The notes: generated from the sequence alone by a model not told the origin. A stretch of 64,000 nt of DNA from Planctomycetota bacterium (GCA_019456255.1 VRUG01000017.1:1-64000), one strand, 5' to 3'. Shown: positions 17,300 through 25,373, counted from the first letter of the stretch. Numbers and translations: made by a program.

Positions 17300-18316
17300 T
17301 TAAATCTCTATCCAATTATTGGATTCACATAAAAGCTTCGGGTCAGCAACAACCTTGTTAGTAAAATCAATCACGTCAGGATGCCTCCACGCCTTTTGGT
17401 AATCTTCCCAAACCTCCTGAAGACTCGACTTGGTCAAGTCACCACAAAGGAACGGCAGCGGGCCTATAAGCTTTACCTTACCATTCGGTATCACCAACAA
17501 ACTCGCCGAGGGACATTCGAGACGATATTTCAATTCCTCAACCACATCGTAAGGATAATGATAAATCTTCATCTTGCCTTCATACTCTTTCGTCTTTGCC
17601 TGAAGCGTCTCAAAGAACTTGGCGTACTCTTCTTCAGTTGAACATAAAATATCCCAGTTCTTCGCCGCTCGCCCAATTCGCATCATCTTACCGGTATAGA
17701 AACCGTAAACACCCAGCGAGTATGCAAGGTCTATGATGTCACCGATTTCATGAATGTTAAACTTCGTCGGTACAAATACTATTTCGGTATTAACGCCGTA
17801 CCCTATCAAACGCTTACAGGCCTCGACCGCTTTTTCCCAGTCGCCGGCCAATCGCAATTGCTCGTGCGCACCTGATGTCGCGCCATCAAGACTTATCTGA
17901 ACTGAACGCATCTTCAAATCCGCGAATCTGCGAGCAACTTCGTCGTCAATAAACTCACCGTTAGTCTCTATCTTCAAACTTATATCGTTACTCCTGATAT
18001 ATTCGCACACATCAAAAATATGCGGACATAGCATAGGCTCACCGCCCGAAATTGCTACGTACGGTATATCAAGTTCAACTATCTGCCTGCAAAAATCAAG
18101 TGCCTGCTCCTTGCTCATCTCGTCGGGCATGCTGTGACCGGCTTCTTCACAACAGTGAAGACAACCCAAATTGCACTCAGCGTTCAACTGCCATGCGATA
18201 AAAAGAGGCGACTTGTAATCTTCAAATGCCTTACCTTCAAGAACCGAACGCAGTTCCTCATCGGGACCCGGATTCGTCAAACGACTCAAATTCTTTCCTT
18301 CTGATATAACACCCAT
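17300..18316 (-). CDS. Radical SAM peptide-modifying enzyme (PqqE-like)
   Basis: A 338-residue radical SAM enzyme. The [4Fe-4S]-SAM motif is CNLGCLHC (Cys48, Cys52, Cys55) and the SAM-binding ISGGEP follows near residue 94. The C-terminal region has LECPSASLLVIPNGKV, FLCGDL and a last LLCESN, which is the layout of a SPASM/twitch domain but with fewer cysteines than the seven of full SPASM. Relatives such as PqqE cross-link or otherwise modify a ribosomal peptide presented by PqqD. Here PqqD is encoded eight bases upstream and a candidate peptide further up. AGGAG precedes the ATG. Confidence 0.87.
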   Translation of the reverse strand: MGVISEGKNLSRLTNPGPDEELRSVLEGKAFEDYKSPLFIAWQLNAECNLGCLHCCEEAGHSMPDEMSKEQALDFCRQIVELDIPYVAISGGEPMLCPHIFDVCEYIRSNDISLKIETNGEFIDDEVARRFADLKMRSVQISLDGATSGAHEQLRLAGDWEKAVEACKRLIGYGVNTEIVFVPTKFNIHEIGDIIDLAYSLGVYGFYTGKMMRIGRAAKNWDILCSTEEEYAKFFETLQAKTKEYEGKMKIYHYPYDVVEELKYRLECPSASLLVIPNGKVKLIGPLPFLCGDLTKSSLQEVWEDYQKAWRHPDVIDFTNKVVADPKLLCESNNWIEI

Positions 18317-18324
18317 ATTGACTC

Positions 18325-18576
18325 CTATTCGATGATTAAGTTACTTGCTTTCAATGCATCGGTAAACTCGACAACATCTTTTTCTATCGCTTCGCGCTCG
18401 CCGTCATAGTTACTGCTAAGCTCATCAACTATCTCTGACAACTCTTTGCCATCTTTTACTAATTCCAATATGTCGCCGCCGTGCTCGCTGACGACAAATA
18501 TCTTTTCTGTCAACGTCTCAAAGACGACCGTTCCAAATTTCTCTTTCCGAATTTTTGTGTGCTCTGTAAGGCGCAT
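18325..18576 (-). CDS. PqqD-family RiPP recognition protein
   Basis: An 83-residue PqqD-like protein. Members fold as a small winged helix that binds the leader of a precursor peptide and offers it to a radical SAM enzyme. The pattern GTVVFETLTEKIFVVSEHGGDILELVKDGKELSEIVDELSS is the typical beta hairpin, turn and helix order. It has an AGAGAGG ribosome site and is followed directly by the radical SAM gene. It is a free-standing protein, not fused to the enzyme. Confidence 0.88.
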   Translation of the reverse strand: MRLTEHTKIRKEKFGTVVFETLTEKIFVVSEHGGDILELVKDGKELSEIVDELSSNYDGEREAIEKDVVEFTDALKASNLIIE

Positions 18577-18640
18577 TTAAACCTCTCTTTCTGATGCGGA
18601 GTTTGACTATTACCCTTCAACCTTAAAATAGCTATATTAG

Positions 18641-18671
18641 ATGGCTTGTGCTCTTTACCCACACAAGCCAT
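18641..18671 (-). promoter_or_regulatory. Ten-base-pair hairpin between the peptide gene and pqqD
   Basis: ATGGCTTGTG (18641-18650) pairs perfectly with CACAAGCCAT (18662-18671) around an 11-base loop. On the minus-strand RNA it lies between the short peptide gene and pqqD and is not followed by a T run. It is therefore more likely a stabilising or partial-termination structure, of the kind that lets a precursor peptide be made in excess over its enzymes. Confidence 0.55.
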
Positions 18672-18787
18672 ATGGTCTCACAAATTCTATTTTCAATTTT
18701 CTATTACATAAACAGAAACTACAACGGTCATGCAGTGAAAAACAAATCTACGAAGTTACTTAAATGCCATTCAACCACACTTATCGA

Positions 18788-18931
18788 TTAAGTAAACCGA
18801 ATGTAAGGCTGAGCCATTACTTTACCGGATACGTCCTCAAACTTAGGCTTTTGCCACAAACCTTTTGACTTAGTATCTTTAACCTGGGTACCTGCCGATC
18901 CTTTTGCATCAACTGCCTGTTTCTTTTCCAT
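18788..18931 (-). CDS. Putative PqqA-like RiPP precursor peptide (47 residues)
   Basis: A short gene that is easy to miss. ATG at 18931 has AAGGA eight bases upstream. The product is lysine-rich at first (MEKKQAVDAK) and ends LWQKPKFEDVSGKVM then AQPYIRFT. The W-x-K-P-x-F-x-D/E block (Trp26, Lys28, Pro29, Phe31) is the signature with which PqqA-like precursors begin, so the likely recognition and modified parts lie between Trp26 and Thr47. It has no signal peptide and no cysteine. The PqqD gene is 211 bases downstream in the same direction. Glu32, Asp33, Tyr43, Arg45 and Phe46 are candidate modified residues. It lacks the Glu-x3-Tyr of true PqqA, so PQQ itself is unlikely. Confidence 0.75.
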   Translation of the reverse strand: MEKKQAVDAKGSAGTQVKDTKSKGLWQKPKFEDVSGKVMAQPYIRFT

Positions 18932-19087
18932 ATTCAAATCCTTTCAATGCTTTTTATCAAATCTGCCGATTTCAAACGGATAATTATAACGCTAACTCAT
19001 TAGCTACCGTCTTTTACTCTAATATTCTCGTTTTGTAAAGAATTTTAAGTAATTTTACGCATTTTTTCAGTGCCAGTACCAAAAAAT
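18932..19087. other. Spacer upstream of the peptide gene
   Basis: This AT-rich 156-base gap should carry the minus-strand promoter of the peptide cluster, since the gene upstream of it (ferritin-like) is disrupted. I see no convincing boxes or hairpin. Confidence 0.4.
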
Positions 19088-19550
19088 TTAAAAATAATCC
19101 ATCGCTTTGATTTTTTTAAGTTCAATTTCGTCATGTTCCTCCCACTGGATTAGACTTTCAAAGAGCCCTTTAACTTCCTGGTCTATCGGCTGTTCAACAA
19201 CCTGACGGTAAAATTTCACCAAACATTCATCGAATTTGATTGCTGCATCAAGGATTTCGCCAGCAGTCGCATCTGCCGATATATCAACGCCCTCAAGACA
19301 ATGACAATCGGCACCCTGAGGGTCGTATTGAAGCGGTGTATGGCATATCCGGCTAATACGCTCAGCACTTTCAACAGGAAGCTTAAATATTGCGATGTGT
19401 GTTCTGCGACGGTGACGGCTCATATAATCTGCCGGCAATCGAACACCCTCGCGGCTACTCTCATGCGATACCTTCGCATAAAAATCCGGCCAGAATTCCC
19501 TCAAATTCTTCCGCTCTCTCAAGCACTTGCGCTACATTGGTCATTCCCAT
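19088..19550 (-). pseudogene. Ferritin/rubrerythrin-like protein, interrupted by a frameshift
   Basis: From ATG 19550 (GGGAGG seven bases upstream) the frame reads MGMTNVAQVLERAEEFEGILAGF and then hits a stop. Removing one base from the A5 run at 19480-19484 (T5 on the coding strand) joins it smoothly to FYAKVSHESSREGVRL and about 120 more residues, ending FESLIQWEEHDEIELKKIKAMDYF. The helical pattern with E..E at the start and EEHDE at the end resembles ferritin-like di-iron proteins. The gene lies 27 bases after nqrF in the same direction. It may be a true pseudogene, a sequencing error in the homopolymer, or a slippage site. The second frame alone (to 19522) has no proper start. Confidence 0.7.
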
Positions 19551-19577
19551 AGCACAGCCTCCCAAATTTTATTGTAC

Positions 19578-20699
19578 TTAGAACTTATCGTAGAATATAT
19601 CGTCCGGCTTGATGCCTTTTTCCTCCAATATTCGCGTTACTGCTTCAATCATAGGAGGCGGGCCGCACAAAAACGCCTGTCGAGCCAAATCTGCCTCAAG
19701 GAACTTATCGGCTGAAAGATGGATAAAGCCGGTTTCTCCGTCCCACTGCTCACCTTCTCCAAGCTCATCACTCAACGCGTAAACTACATGAAAATTCGGA
19801 TGTTTTTTAGCTAATTCTTCAAATTCCTGAAGATAAAACACATCTGCCGTCGTCCTGCAGCCAAAGAATAGCCAGCACGAACGGTCAGGCCACTTATCAT
19901 AAAGCGTGTGAATAATATTCTTCATCGGAGCCATTCCGCAACCGCCGCCAACGCAGATAATTTCTACATCAGGGTCATCACTAAGTTCAAACTCTCCGTA
20001 AGGGCCGGTAAATATCACAGGGTCGCCCTCTTGCAAATTATGAAGATAAGTCGAACCGATTCCGCCTGGAACAATGCGAACATTCAATTCAACTACATTC
20101 TCATCATAGGATGGTGAACTTATAGAGTAAGCCCTGAATATTGGCCCTTCATCGGACGGCGCCTGGATCTGAACATACTGGCCTGGCCTTTGAGAAATTT
20201 CCGCAGGCTCATTCAAACGCATACGAATCTCTTTGATATCATGAGTCAATACTATAGAACTCTCAACCGTCGCAGAGAACATCTTTACACTCAGCAGCTC
20301 TTCAGGTATCTGAACAAAAATATCTTCGCGAATCTTAACCTGACATGCCAAGCGAACATCAGCACGAATCTCCTTGCGGTCAAGATAAGGAGTCTCCGTC
20401 GGAAGCAATGGGCCGCCGCCTGCCGTCACGGTAATCTTACAATGACCGCAAGAGCCCTTACCGCCACACGCTGACGGGATAAATATCTCATTGGAATATA
20501 ATGCCGAAAGTAATGTCTGGCCCCCGTCAACCTCTATAGGCTTCTCACCTTTATTGATATCAATCTTGCAGATGCCATAGTTTACAAGAAACTGCTCAGC
20601 TACTATCAACAACGCTGACAATGCTACCGCCAAGCCGGCAAAAGATAACACCGACCAAAGATAAAATTTAATTCCTGTTACTGCTAAAAGACAAACCAC
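19578..20699 (-). CDS. nqrF: Na+-translocating NADH:quinone reductase subunit F
   Basis: The NADH-oxidising subunit, 373 residues, slightly shorter than the usual 405-410. One N-terminal membrane helix (about 12-38) is followed by a [2Fe-2S] ferredoxin domain (CGGKGSCGHC and a later LACQV) and a ferredoxin-reductase-type FAD/NADH domain (FRAYSISSP, GGCGMAPMK, FLCGPPPMI). The frame opens just after an in-frame TGA, so the first possible start is GTG 20699 with GGAG ten bases upstream. It is the last intact gene of the operon and follows nqrE by 16 bases. Confidence 0.93.
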   Translation of the reverse strand: MVCLLAVTGIKFYLWSVLSFAGLAVALSALLIVAEQFLVNYGICKIDINKGEKPIEVDGGQTLLSALYSNEIFIPSACGGKGSCGHCKITVTAGGGPLLPTETPYLDRKEIRADVRLACQVKIREDIFVQIPEELLSVKMFSATVESSIVLTHDIKEIRMRLNEPAEISQRPGQYVQIQAPSDEGPIFRAYSISSPSYDENVVELNVRIVPGGIGSTYLHNLQEGDPVIFTGPYGEFELSDDPDVEIICVGGGCGMAPMKNIIHTLYDKWPDRSCWLFFGCRTTADVFYLQEFEELAKKHPNFHVVYALSDELGEGEQWDGETGFIHLSADKFLEADLARQAFLCGPPPMIEAVTRILEEKGIKPDDIFYDKF

Positions 20700-20715
20700 T
20701 TTTCATTTTCTCCAT

Positions 20716-21303
20716 TTATTGAATTGAAACCATTCCTGCAAAACCCATGAACGCCATCGCCAAAACACACGTCACTATCATCGCTATCGGCACGCCCCTG
20801 AAGGGCTCCGGTATATTACTGTAACGCATCTTTTGCCGCAGACCCGCCATCATTATTATCGCAAGCATCCAGCCTAAACCCGAACCAAATCCATATCCTA
20901 CCGATTGAATGAAATTGTAATCACGGATTATCATAAACAGCGATGCGCCTAAAATCGCACAGTTCACCGTTATCAAAGGCAAAAAGATTCCCAACGCAAA
21001 ATAAAGCTTCGGGCTGAACCTCTCAATGAACATCTCTACGAACTGAACGAACGCTGCTATGACCGCGATAAAAACAATAAATGTCAAATGGTCCAGACCA
21101 AGAGGCTCTAGTACGAAATAATATATCGCGTAATTAATAATCGACGTCATCGTCATAACAAATGTCACTGCGGTACCAAGCCCTATCGCTGTACTTATCT
21201 GCCCGGAACATGCTATGAAGGAACACATCCCCAGAAAGTTCGTCAGCAGAATATTATTCGTCAGTACCGCCGCAACTAAGATTATTATGGCTGAAGTTTC
21301 CAT
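20716..21303 (-). CDS. nqrE: Na+-translocating NADH:quinone reductase subunit E
   Basis: A 195-residue membrane subunit with six helices, homologous to RnfA and NqrD. The cysteine in GMCSFIACS is one of the ligands for the iron-sulfur cluster shared with NqrD inside the membrane. VNCAILGASLF is the matching half-site. Its ATG overlaps the stop codon of nqrD by one base (TAATG), showing translational coupling. Length is normal. Confidence 0.94.
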   Translation of the reverse strand: METSAIIILVAAVLTNNILLTNFLGMCSFIACSGQISTAIGLGTAVTFVMTMTSIINYAIYYFVLEPLGLDHLTFIVFIAVIAAFVQFVEMFIERFSPKLYFALGIFLPLITVNCAILGASLFMIIRDYNFIQSVGYGFGSGLGWMLAIIMMAGLRQKMRYSNIPEPFRGVPIAMIVTCVLAMAFMGFAGMVSIQ

Positions 21304-21968
21304 TATTTCTTCTCCTCTTCAGGCTCGGGGCCCTTGATGGCATTAAATATCGCTATCACTATCCCCAATGCGAAAAACGCTCCGGGAGCTAAAATCATCA
21401 ACTGGTTAGGCGTATACCACGATTCCGACAAAAGCTTAATACCAAGAACTTCACCGCTGCCCAAAAGCTCACGGAAAAATCCAATTATCGCAAGAACCAC
21501 CGCATAACCAAAACCATTCGCGAATCCGTCAACCATAGAAAGTATAGGCGGGTTCTGAAGTGCGAACGCCTCCGCCCTGCCCATGATAATACAGTTGGTA
21601 ATTATCAATCCAACATAAGGGCCAAGCTGTTTGGACATGTCCCAGTAAAATGCCTTCAAAAACTGGTCGAACAAAATTACAAACGTCGCGATAATTGCAA
21701 CCTCCGCTATCATTCGAATCCTATGGGGCGTGACATTTCGCAATAAGGAAACAAACAAATTCGAAAATACACCTACAAAGATCAACGCGATTCCCATCAC
21801 GATTGAGTTCTCTAATTTATTAGTCACCGCAAGAGCAGAACATATTCCCAACACCTGAATCGCAAGTGGGTTACTCGTCCACGCGCCCTCTTTCAGGGTC
21901 AACATTCCCTTACCGCCGCATAAACCTTTGCTGACGCATGGGCCGCATACTGGTTGGTTATCTGCCAT
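21303..21968 (-). CDS. nqrD: Na+-translocating NADH:quinone reductase subunit D
   Basis: A 221-residue six-helix membrane subunit. LGICSALAVTNK and TNCIIMGRAEAFA carry the conserved cysteines of the intramembrane cluster shared with NqrE. The N-terminus has an extra segment CGPCVSKGLCGGKG with three cysteines, which I do not expect in NqrD and which could bind metal or be fortuitous. The ATG overlaps the nqrC stop by one base. Confidence 0.93.
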   Translation of the reverse strand: MADNQPVCGPCVSKGLCGGKGMLTLKEGAWTSNPLAIQVLGICSALAVTNKLENSIVMGIALIFVGVFSNLFVSLLRNVTPHRIRMIAEVAIIATFVILFDQFLKAFYWDMSKQLGPYVGLIITNCIIMGRAEAFALQNPPILSMVDGFANGFGYAVVLAIIGFFRELLGSGEVLGIKLLSESWYTPNQLMILAPGAFFALGIVIAIFNAIKGPEPEEEKK

Positions 21969-22591
21969 TATTTACCGCTCTCCTGTACTATCTTTTCCGA
22001 TATCTCATCGAGCATCGCTTCGACCTTGTCACAAGTCATCGTCGCGCCGGTTATAGCGTCAACTTCATTGATCCCGCCCTTGGCACCGCCGCTGCGAATA
22101 GTAATCCCGACGTTACCTTTTTCATCAACAATTTTCTTACCCTTAAACTGGTCACGGAACCAATCCGCCGCAATCTCACCGCCGAGTCCGGGCGTCTCTT
22201 CCTGCTCATAGAACGTAACACCGCGAATCGTCCTCATATCAGGCGCCAATGCGAGAAATCCCTTAATAGTTCCCCACAATCCAGGCCCCTCAAATGCGAC
22301 ACCAATCGTCTCTTGCCCCTCAGCTCCGGCCTTAGGAACAAAACGGTAAAGCTCTAACTCACCCTTTGTCTCCTGAACGACATTCGCCTTAAATACCTCA
22401 ACCAATTCCTGAGCTGTCGCTCCTTCGGGATAAGGCACCTGCAGAACATTCAAAATATTAAGCTTTATCTCTGCTTCACGGTTGGCTTCCTTATACGGCG
22501 CGGTAAAACTCGACGCCGCTGTCAATAGCAATGAGCATACCGTACCAAGAGCCGCTGCGTAAAATAATGTATATGCGTTGTTACCCTTCAC
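21968..22591 (-). CDS. nqrC: Na+-translocating NADH:quinone reductase subunit C
   Basis: A 207-residue subunit with one N-terminal membrane helix and a periplasmic FMN-binding domain. The flavin-attachment motif DAITGATMT (near residues 180-188) contains the threonine that carries covalent FMN. No apbE gene for the flavin transfer is in the window. The gene overlaps nqrB by 11 bases. It is somewhat shorter than the typical 250-residue NqrC. Confidence 0.92.
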   Translation of the reverse strand: MKGNNAYTLFYAAALGTVCSLLLTAASSFTAPYKEANREAEIKLNILNVLQVPYPEGATAQELVEVFKANVVQETKGELELYRFVPKAGAEGQETIGVAFEGPGLWGTIKGFLALAPDMRTIRGVTFYEQEETPGLGGEIAADWFRDQFKGKKIVDEKGNVGITIRSGGAKGGINEVDAITGATMTCDKVEAMLDEISEKIVQESGK

Positions 22592-23669
22592 CGCGAAGCC
22601 TCCTCAAACGAAATCCTACTACTATCTCATCAAGAATCGGGGCGATTATATTACCAAGCAATATCGCGAACATAACACCTTCGACATAACCTGTAAAATT
22701 ACGTATCGATATCGTCACTACTCCGATTATTATTCCGTAAAACCATTTGCCTGTGTTTGTCACCGGACTTGTCACTGGGTCGGTCGCCATAAAGAACGCC
22801 CCGAAAAGCATCCCGCCCGCAAACAAATGCCATAACGCTGGTGCAAAACGACCCGGGTCCGAATGATGAAGAACTCCTGCCATCACCCCTGCCGAAAGCA
22901 AAATACTAACAACCGTCCGCCAGTTCGCGACACGAGTAAACAGCAAAAACACTCCGCCAATAATTATCAGTGCCCCTGATGTCTCACCGACACTGCCTGA
23001 TGTCGTCCCTAAAATCATATGAGAAACTTCTACTACACTGCCCTGCTTGGCCAACACCAAAGGCGTCGCCGAACTAATCGCGTCAACACTCGAAGCTGTC
23101 ACGTACTGCATCAATCTGCCGACGCCCGCTTCGCCTGCCGCTACCCAGTTACTCGACATCGCCGCAGGATAAGCCAATGCCAAAAAGCAGCGGCCTATCA
23201 ACGCAGGATTAAATAAGTTCCGGCCTGTACCCCCGAACAGCTCCTTACCGACAAATACACCGAAAGCTACACCAACACCTACCATCCATAATGGCAGCGT
23301 AGGAGGCAATATCAACGGAAACAGCATACCAGTCACCAAAAAGCCCTCGTTGATTTCCTCCTTGCGAACCATCGCGAAGATTACTTCAACCACCCCGCCA
23401 ACTGCATAAGATACTATTATCATCGCGATAATCTGAAGACCGTAAAAATACAACGATGCCAAAACACACGGTATCACACCGATAATTACCATACTCATAA
23501 AACGCTTAACATCGATCGGGTCGCGAACATGAGGTGCCATCACCGTCCGTGCCGCTGGTGCGAAAAAGAAATTCTCCATCGCCTCGTACACAGGCTTAAA
23601 AGCCTTAAACTTTCCGCCTTCATGAAATGACGGGCTTACTTTCTCGAATATATCTCGTAATATTTTCAC
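22581..23669 (-). CDS. nqrB: Na+-translocating NADH:quinone reductase subunit B
   Basis: A 362-residue membrane subunit with about ten helices that conducts sodium and carries covalent FMN. The attachment region reads ISSATPL, equivalent to the SGATPL of studied NqrB, with the threonine conserved. GRNLFNPALIGRCFL and FFMATDPVTSPV are characteristic RnfD/NqrB segments. Its start overlaps the nqrA stop by four bases. Confidence 0.94.
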   Translation of the reverse strand: MKILRDIFEKVSPSFHEGGKFKAFKPVYEAMENFFFAPAARTVMAPHVRDPIDVKRFMSMVIIGVIPCVLASLYFYGLQIIAMIIVSYAVGGVVEVIFAMVRKEEINEGFLVTGMLFPLILPPTLPLWMVGVGVAFGVFVGKELFGGTGRNLFNPALIGRCFLALAYPAAMSSNWVAAGEAGVGRLMQYVTASSVDAISSATPLVLAKQGSVVEVSHMILGTTSGSVGETSGALIIIGGVFLLFTRVANWRTVVSILLSAGVMAGVLHHSDPGRFAPALWHLFAGGMLFGAFFMATDPVTSPVTNTGKWFYGIIIGVVTISIRNFTGYVEGVMFAILLGNIIAPILDEIVVGFRLRRLRGEG

Positions 23670-25078
23670 TCGGCACTCTCCTGAGCTTCCTGTTCACGCT
23701 TCAATGCCTCTAAGCGAGCCTCTTCTTTTTCCTGTTCAATCTCGATCTTAGCATCGAAAAATTGCTGCTTAAGCTCGATCTTTGACGGACACACAAACGA
23801 ACACAATCCGCACTGAACACACAAATCAACTCGCGACGCATCCGCTTCTTCAATCAAATCGCTATACAAATATTTATGAATACGATGAGGCAATATCTCT
23901 GCAGGACATACCTCCGCGCAGTAATTACATGACACGCAGGGACGCCCCTCACCGCGAAATGCCGTCGTAAACCTTTCACGGAAATTCTTACGCAATGAAC
24001 TCAAAAAACATTCGCTGTAAGACTGACGGTCCCAGCCGGGACGAACGAACCCTAAAAACTCCCGCTCCTTCAATTCCGAAATTATCGTCAAACCCCGGCA
24101 TTCACTATCAACACCCAGAGCATCTATAGCCATCATCTCACCGCTTAGCATACCATTTATAATAACACGGTAATCGTAACCGGATGCATATGTATCAAGA
24201 ATCTTCTTCAATGGATAACCAGGCATCACGCAGATATGAATCGGTGAATGAACTCTCGGACCGCCAACTGACAAAATCCGCAACAAACAAGGCTTACTCA
24301 TTGTCAATGCTCGGTCTACTGCAAGAACGCCCTCGGTCTTAATACTCCAAACAGGCCCCGCTTCTTTTTTAAGCCCAAACTTTCGAGCCAATATATTAAA
24401 GTTATCGTAAGGATACCTCATCGGCACCTCTATCAACTTAACCCACGCGTAGCCGCGAATATGTTCACGAACGCGAGTCGCAAACGCTGACGTTATATCA
24501 GGCATTATCAAATATATAGGCTGATATTCCAATAGCGACTGAAGATGTTCAAGACCACGAGTAAACTGCAGCAAACGATTGTGCAACTGAGCGTCACCGC
24601 GAGCAACAAATGGCTCAAGACTTACAGTCGATACTATTACTGCCTGGGGTGTACCAAGCGGGTCAGGAACATTGCCTGAATAAGCTTCACTGAAAAATTC
24701 CCACGCACCAAGATTCAATAACTTATATCGCTTAATGCCCCCGGCACCCATCTCCTGAACTATATGAGACATCTCATCTTCGTCGGTATGAGGATGCTCT
24801 TCGTGACGAGCTATTTCATCAAGAACTATATAACCAGCTGCGACATCAAGACGAACCTTACCAGCACGAGGCGCCAGCAGTGGTATTGAATAATTATCAG
24901 GGTCAGTCGCAAGAAATTCTCCGGGCTCAACATTGTCGCCTTCAGTTACGCGAACATCACTGAAATTAAAACGCTTCGTTTGCAAAGGCAAATAAAGAAC
25001 CTTAGGCTCTGGCATAACCTTAACCAGCCCCTCAGGCCGACCTTCAAGCAATACGTTAAAACCACCTTGGAATTTCAT
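23666..25078 (-). CDS. nqrA: Na+-translocating NADH:quinone reductase subunit A with two [4Fe-4S] motifs
   Basis: The first gene of the pump, 470 residues, binding quinone on the cytoplasmic side. The N-terminal biotinyl-like and middle regions follow NqrA (FQGGFNVLLEGRPEG; APRAGKV). The C-terminus has CVSCNYCAEVCP and CVQCGLCSFVCP, two complete [4Fe-4S] motifs like those of RnfC; well-studied NqrA proteins have lost most of these cysteines. A charged helix of about 30 residues ends the protein. ATG 25078 is preferred to TTG 25081. The other five subunits are clearly NQR rather than RNF (no rnfB, nqrF present). Confidence 0.85.
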   Translation of the reverse strand: MKFQGGFNVLLEGRPEGLVKVMPEPKVLYLPLQTKRFNFSDVRVTEGDNVEPGEFLATDPDNYSIPLLAPRAGKVRLDVAAGYIVLDEIARHEEHPHTDEDEMSHIVQEMGAGGIKRYKLLNLGAWEFFSEAYSGNVPDPLGTPQAVIVSTVSLEPFVARGDAQLHNRLLQFTRGLEHLQSLLEYQPIYLIMPDITSAFATRVREHIRGYAWVKLIEVPMRYPYDNFNILARKFGLKKEAGPVWSIKTEGVLAVDRALTMSKPCLLRILSVGGPRVHSPIHICVMPGYPLKKILDTYASGYDYRVIINGMLSGEMMAIDALGVDSECRGLTIISELKEREFLGFVRPGWDRQSYSECFLSSLRKNFRERFTTAFRGEGRPCVSCNYCAEVCPAEILPHRIHKYLYSDLIEEADASRVDLCVQCGLCSFVCPSKIELKQQFFDAKIEIEQEKEEARLEALKREQEAQESAE

Positions 25079-25222
25079 CAATTCGTTTCTCGAAAAATAT
25101 ACGCTTTAAAACACCAAAAAACGGGAAATAGTCCAATACAAACTAACTATCTTAACATTAGCCCAGCATTCTATACAAACTCACAGTGGGATTCAACTAA
25201 ATATCCCATCTTTTTTACGCAT

Positions 25223-25250
25223 TTTATAGCAAAAAAGAAACTTTTCTCAA
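25223..25250 (-). promoter_or_regulatory. Probable promoter of the nqr operon
   Basis: On the minus strand TTGAGA (25245-25250) and TATAAA (25223-25228) are separated by 16 bases. The RNA would carry a leader of about 135 bases before nqrA, in which I see no riboswitch-like structure. Confidence 0.45.
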
Positions 25251-25373
25251 TTCTGATAAAAAAAATATCCTCTCAGCCACCCCCCCGCTTCAATTTCTTA
25301 GTCGGCATATTTCTCAATTAACAAAACTTTTTTTACACACCCTGCCTGCAAGCAAACATTCAAATCTTTTCAC

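Noticed and set aside
18788-18931. True pqqA and a PQQ operon
   Set aside because: The peptide lacks Glu-x3-Tyr, and pqqB, pqqC and pqqF genes are absent. PqqD- and PqqE-like proteins occur in many other RiPP pathways.
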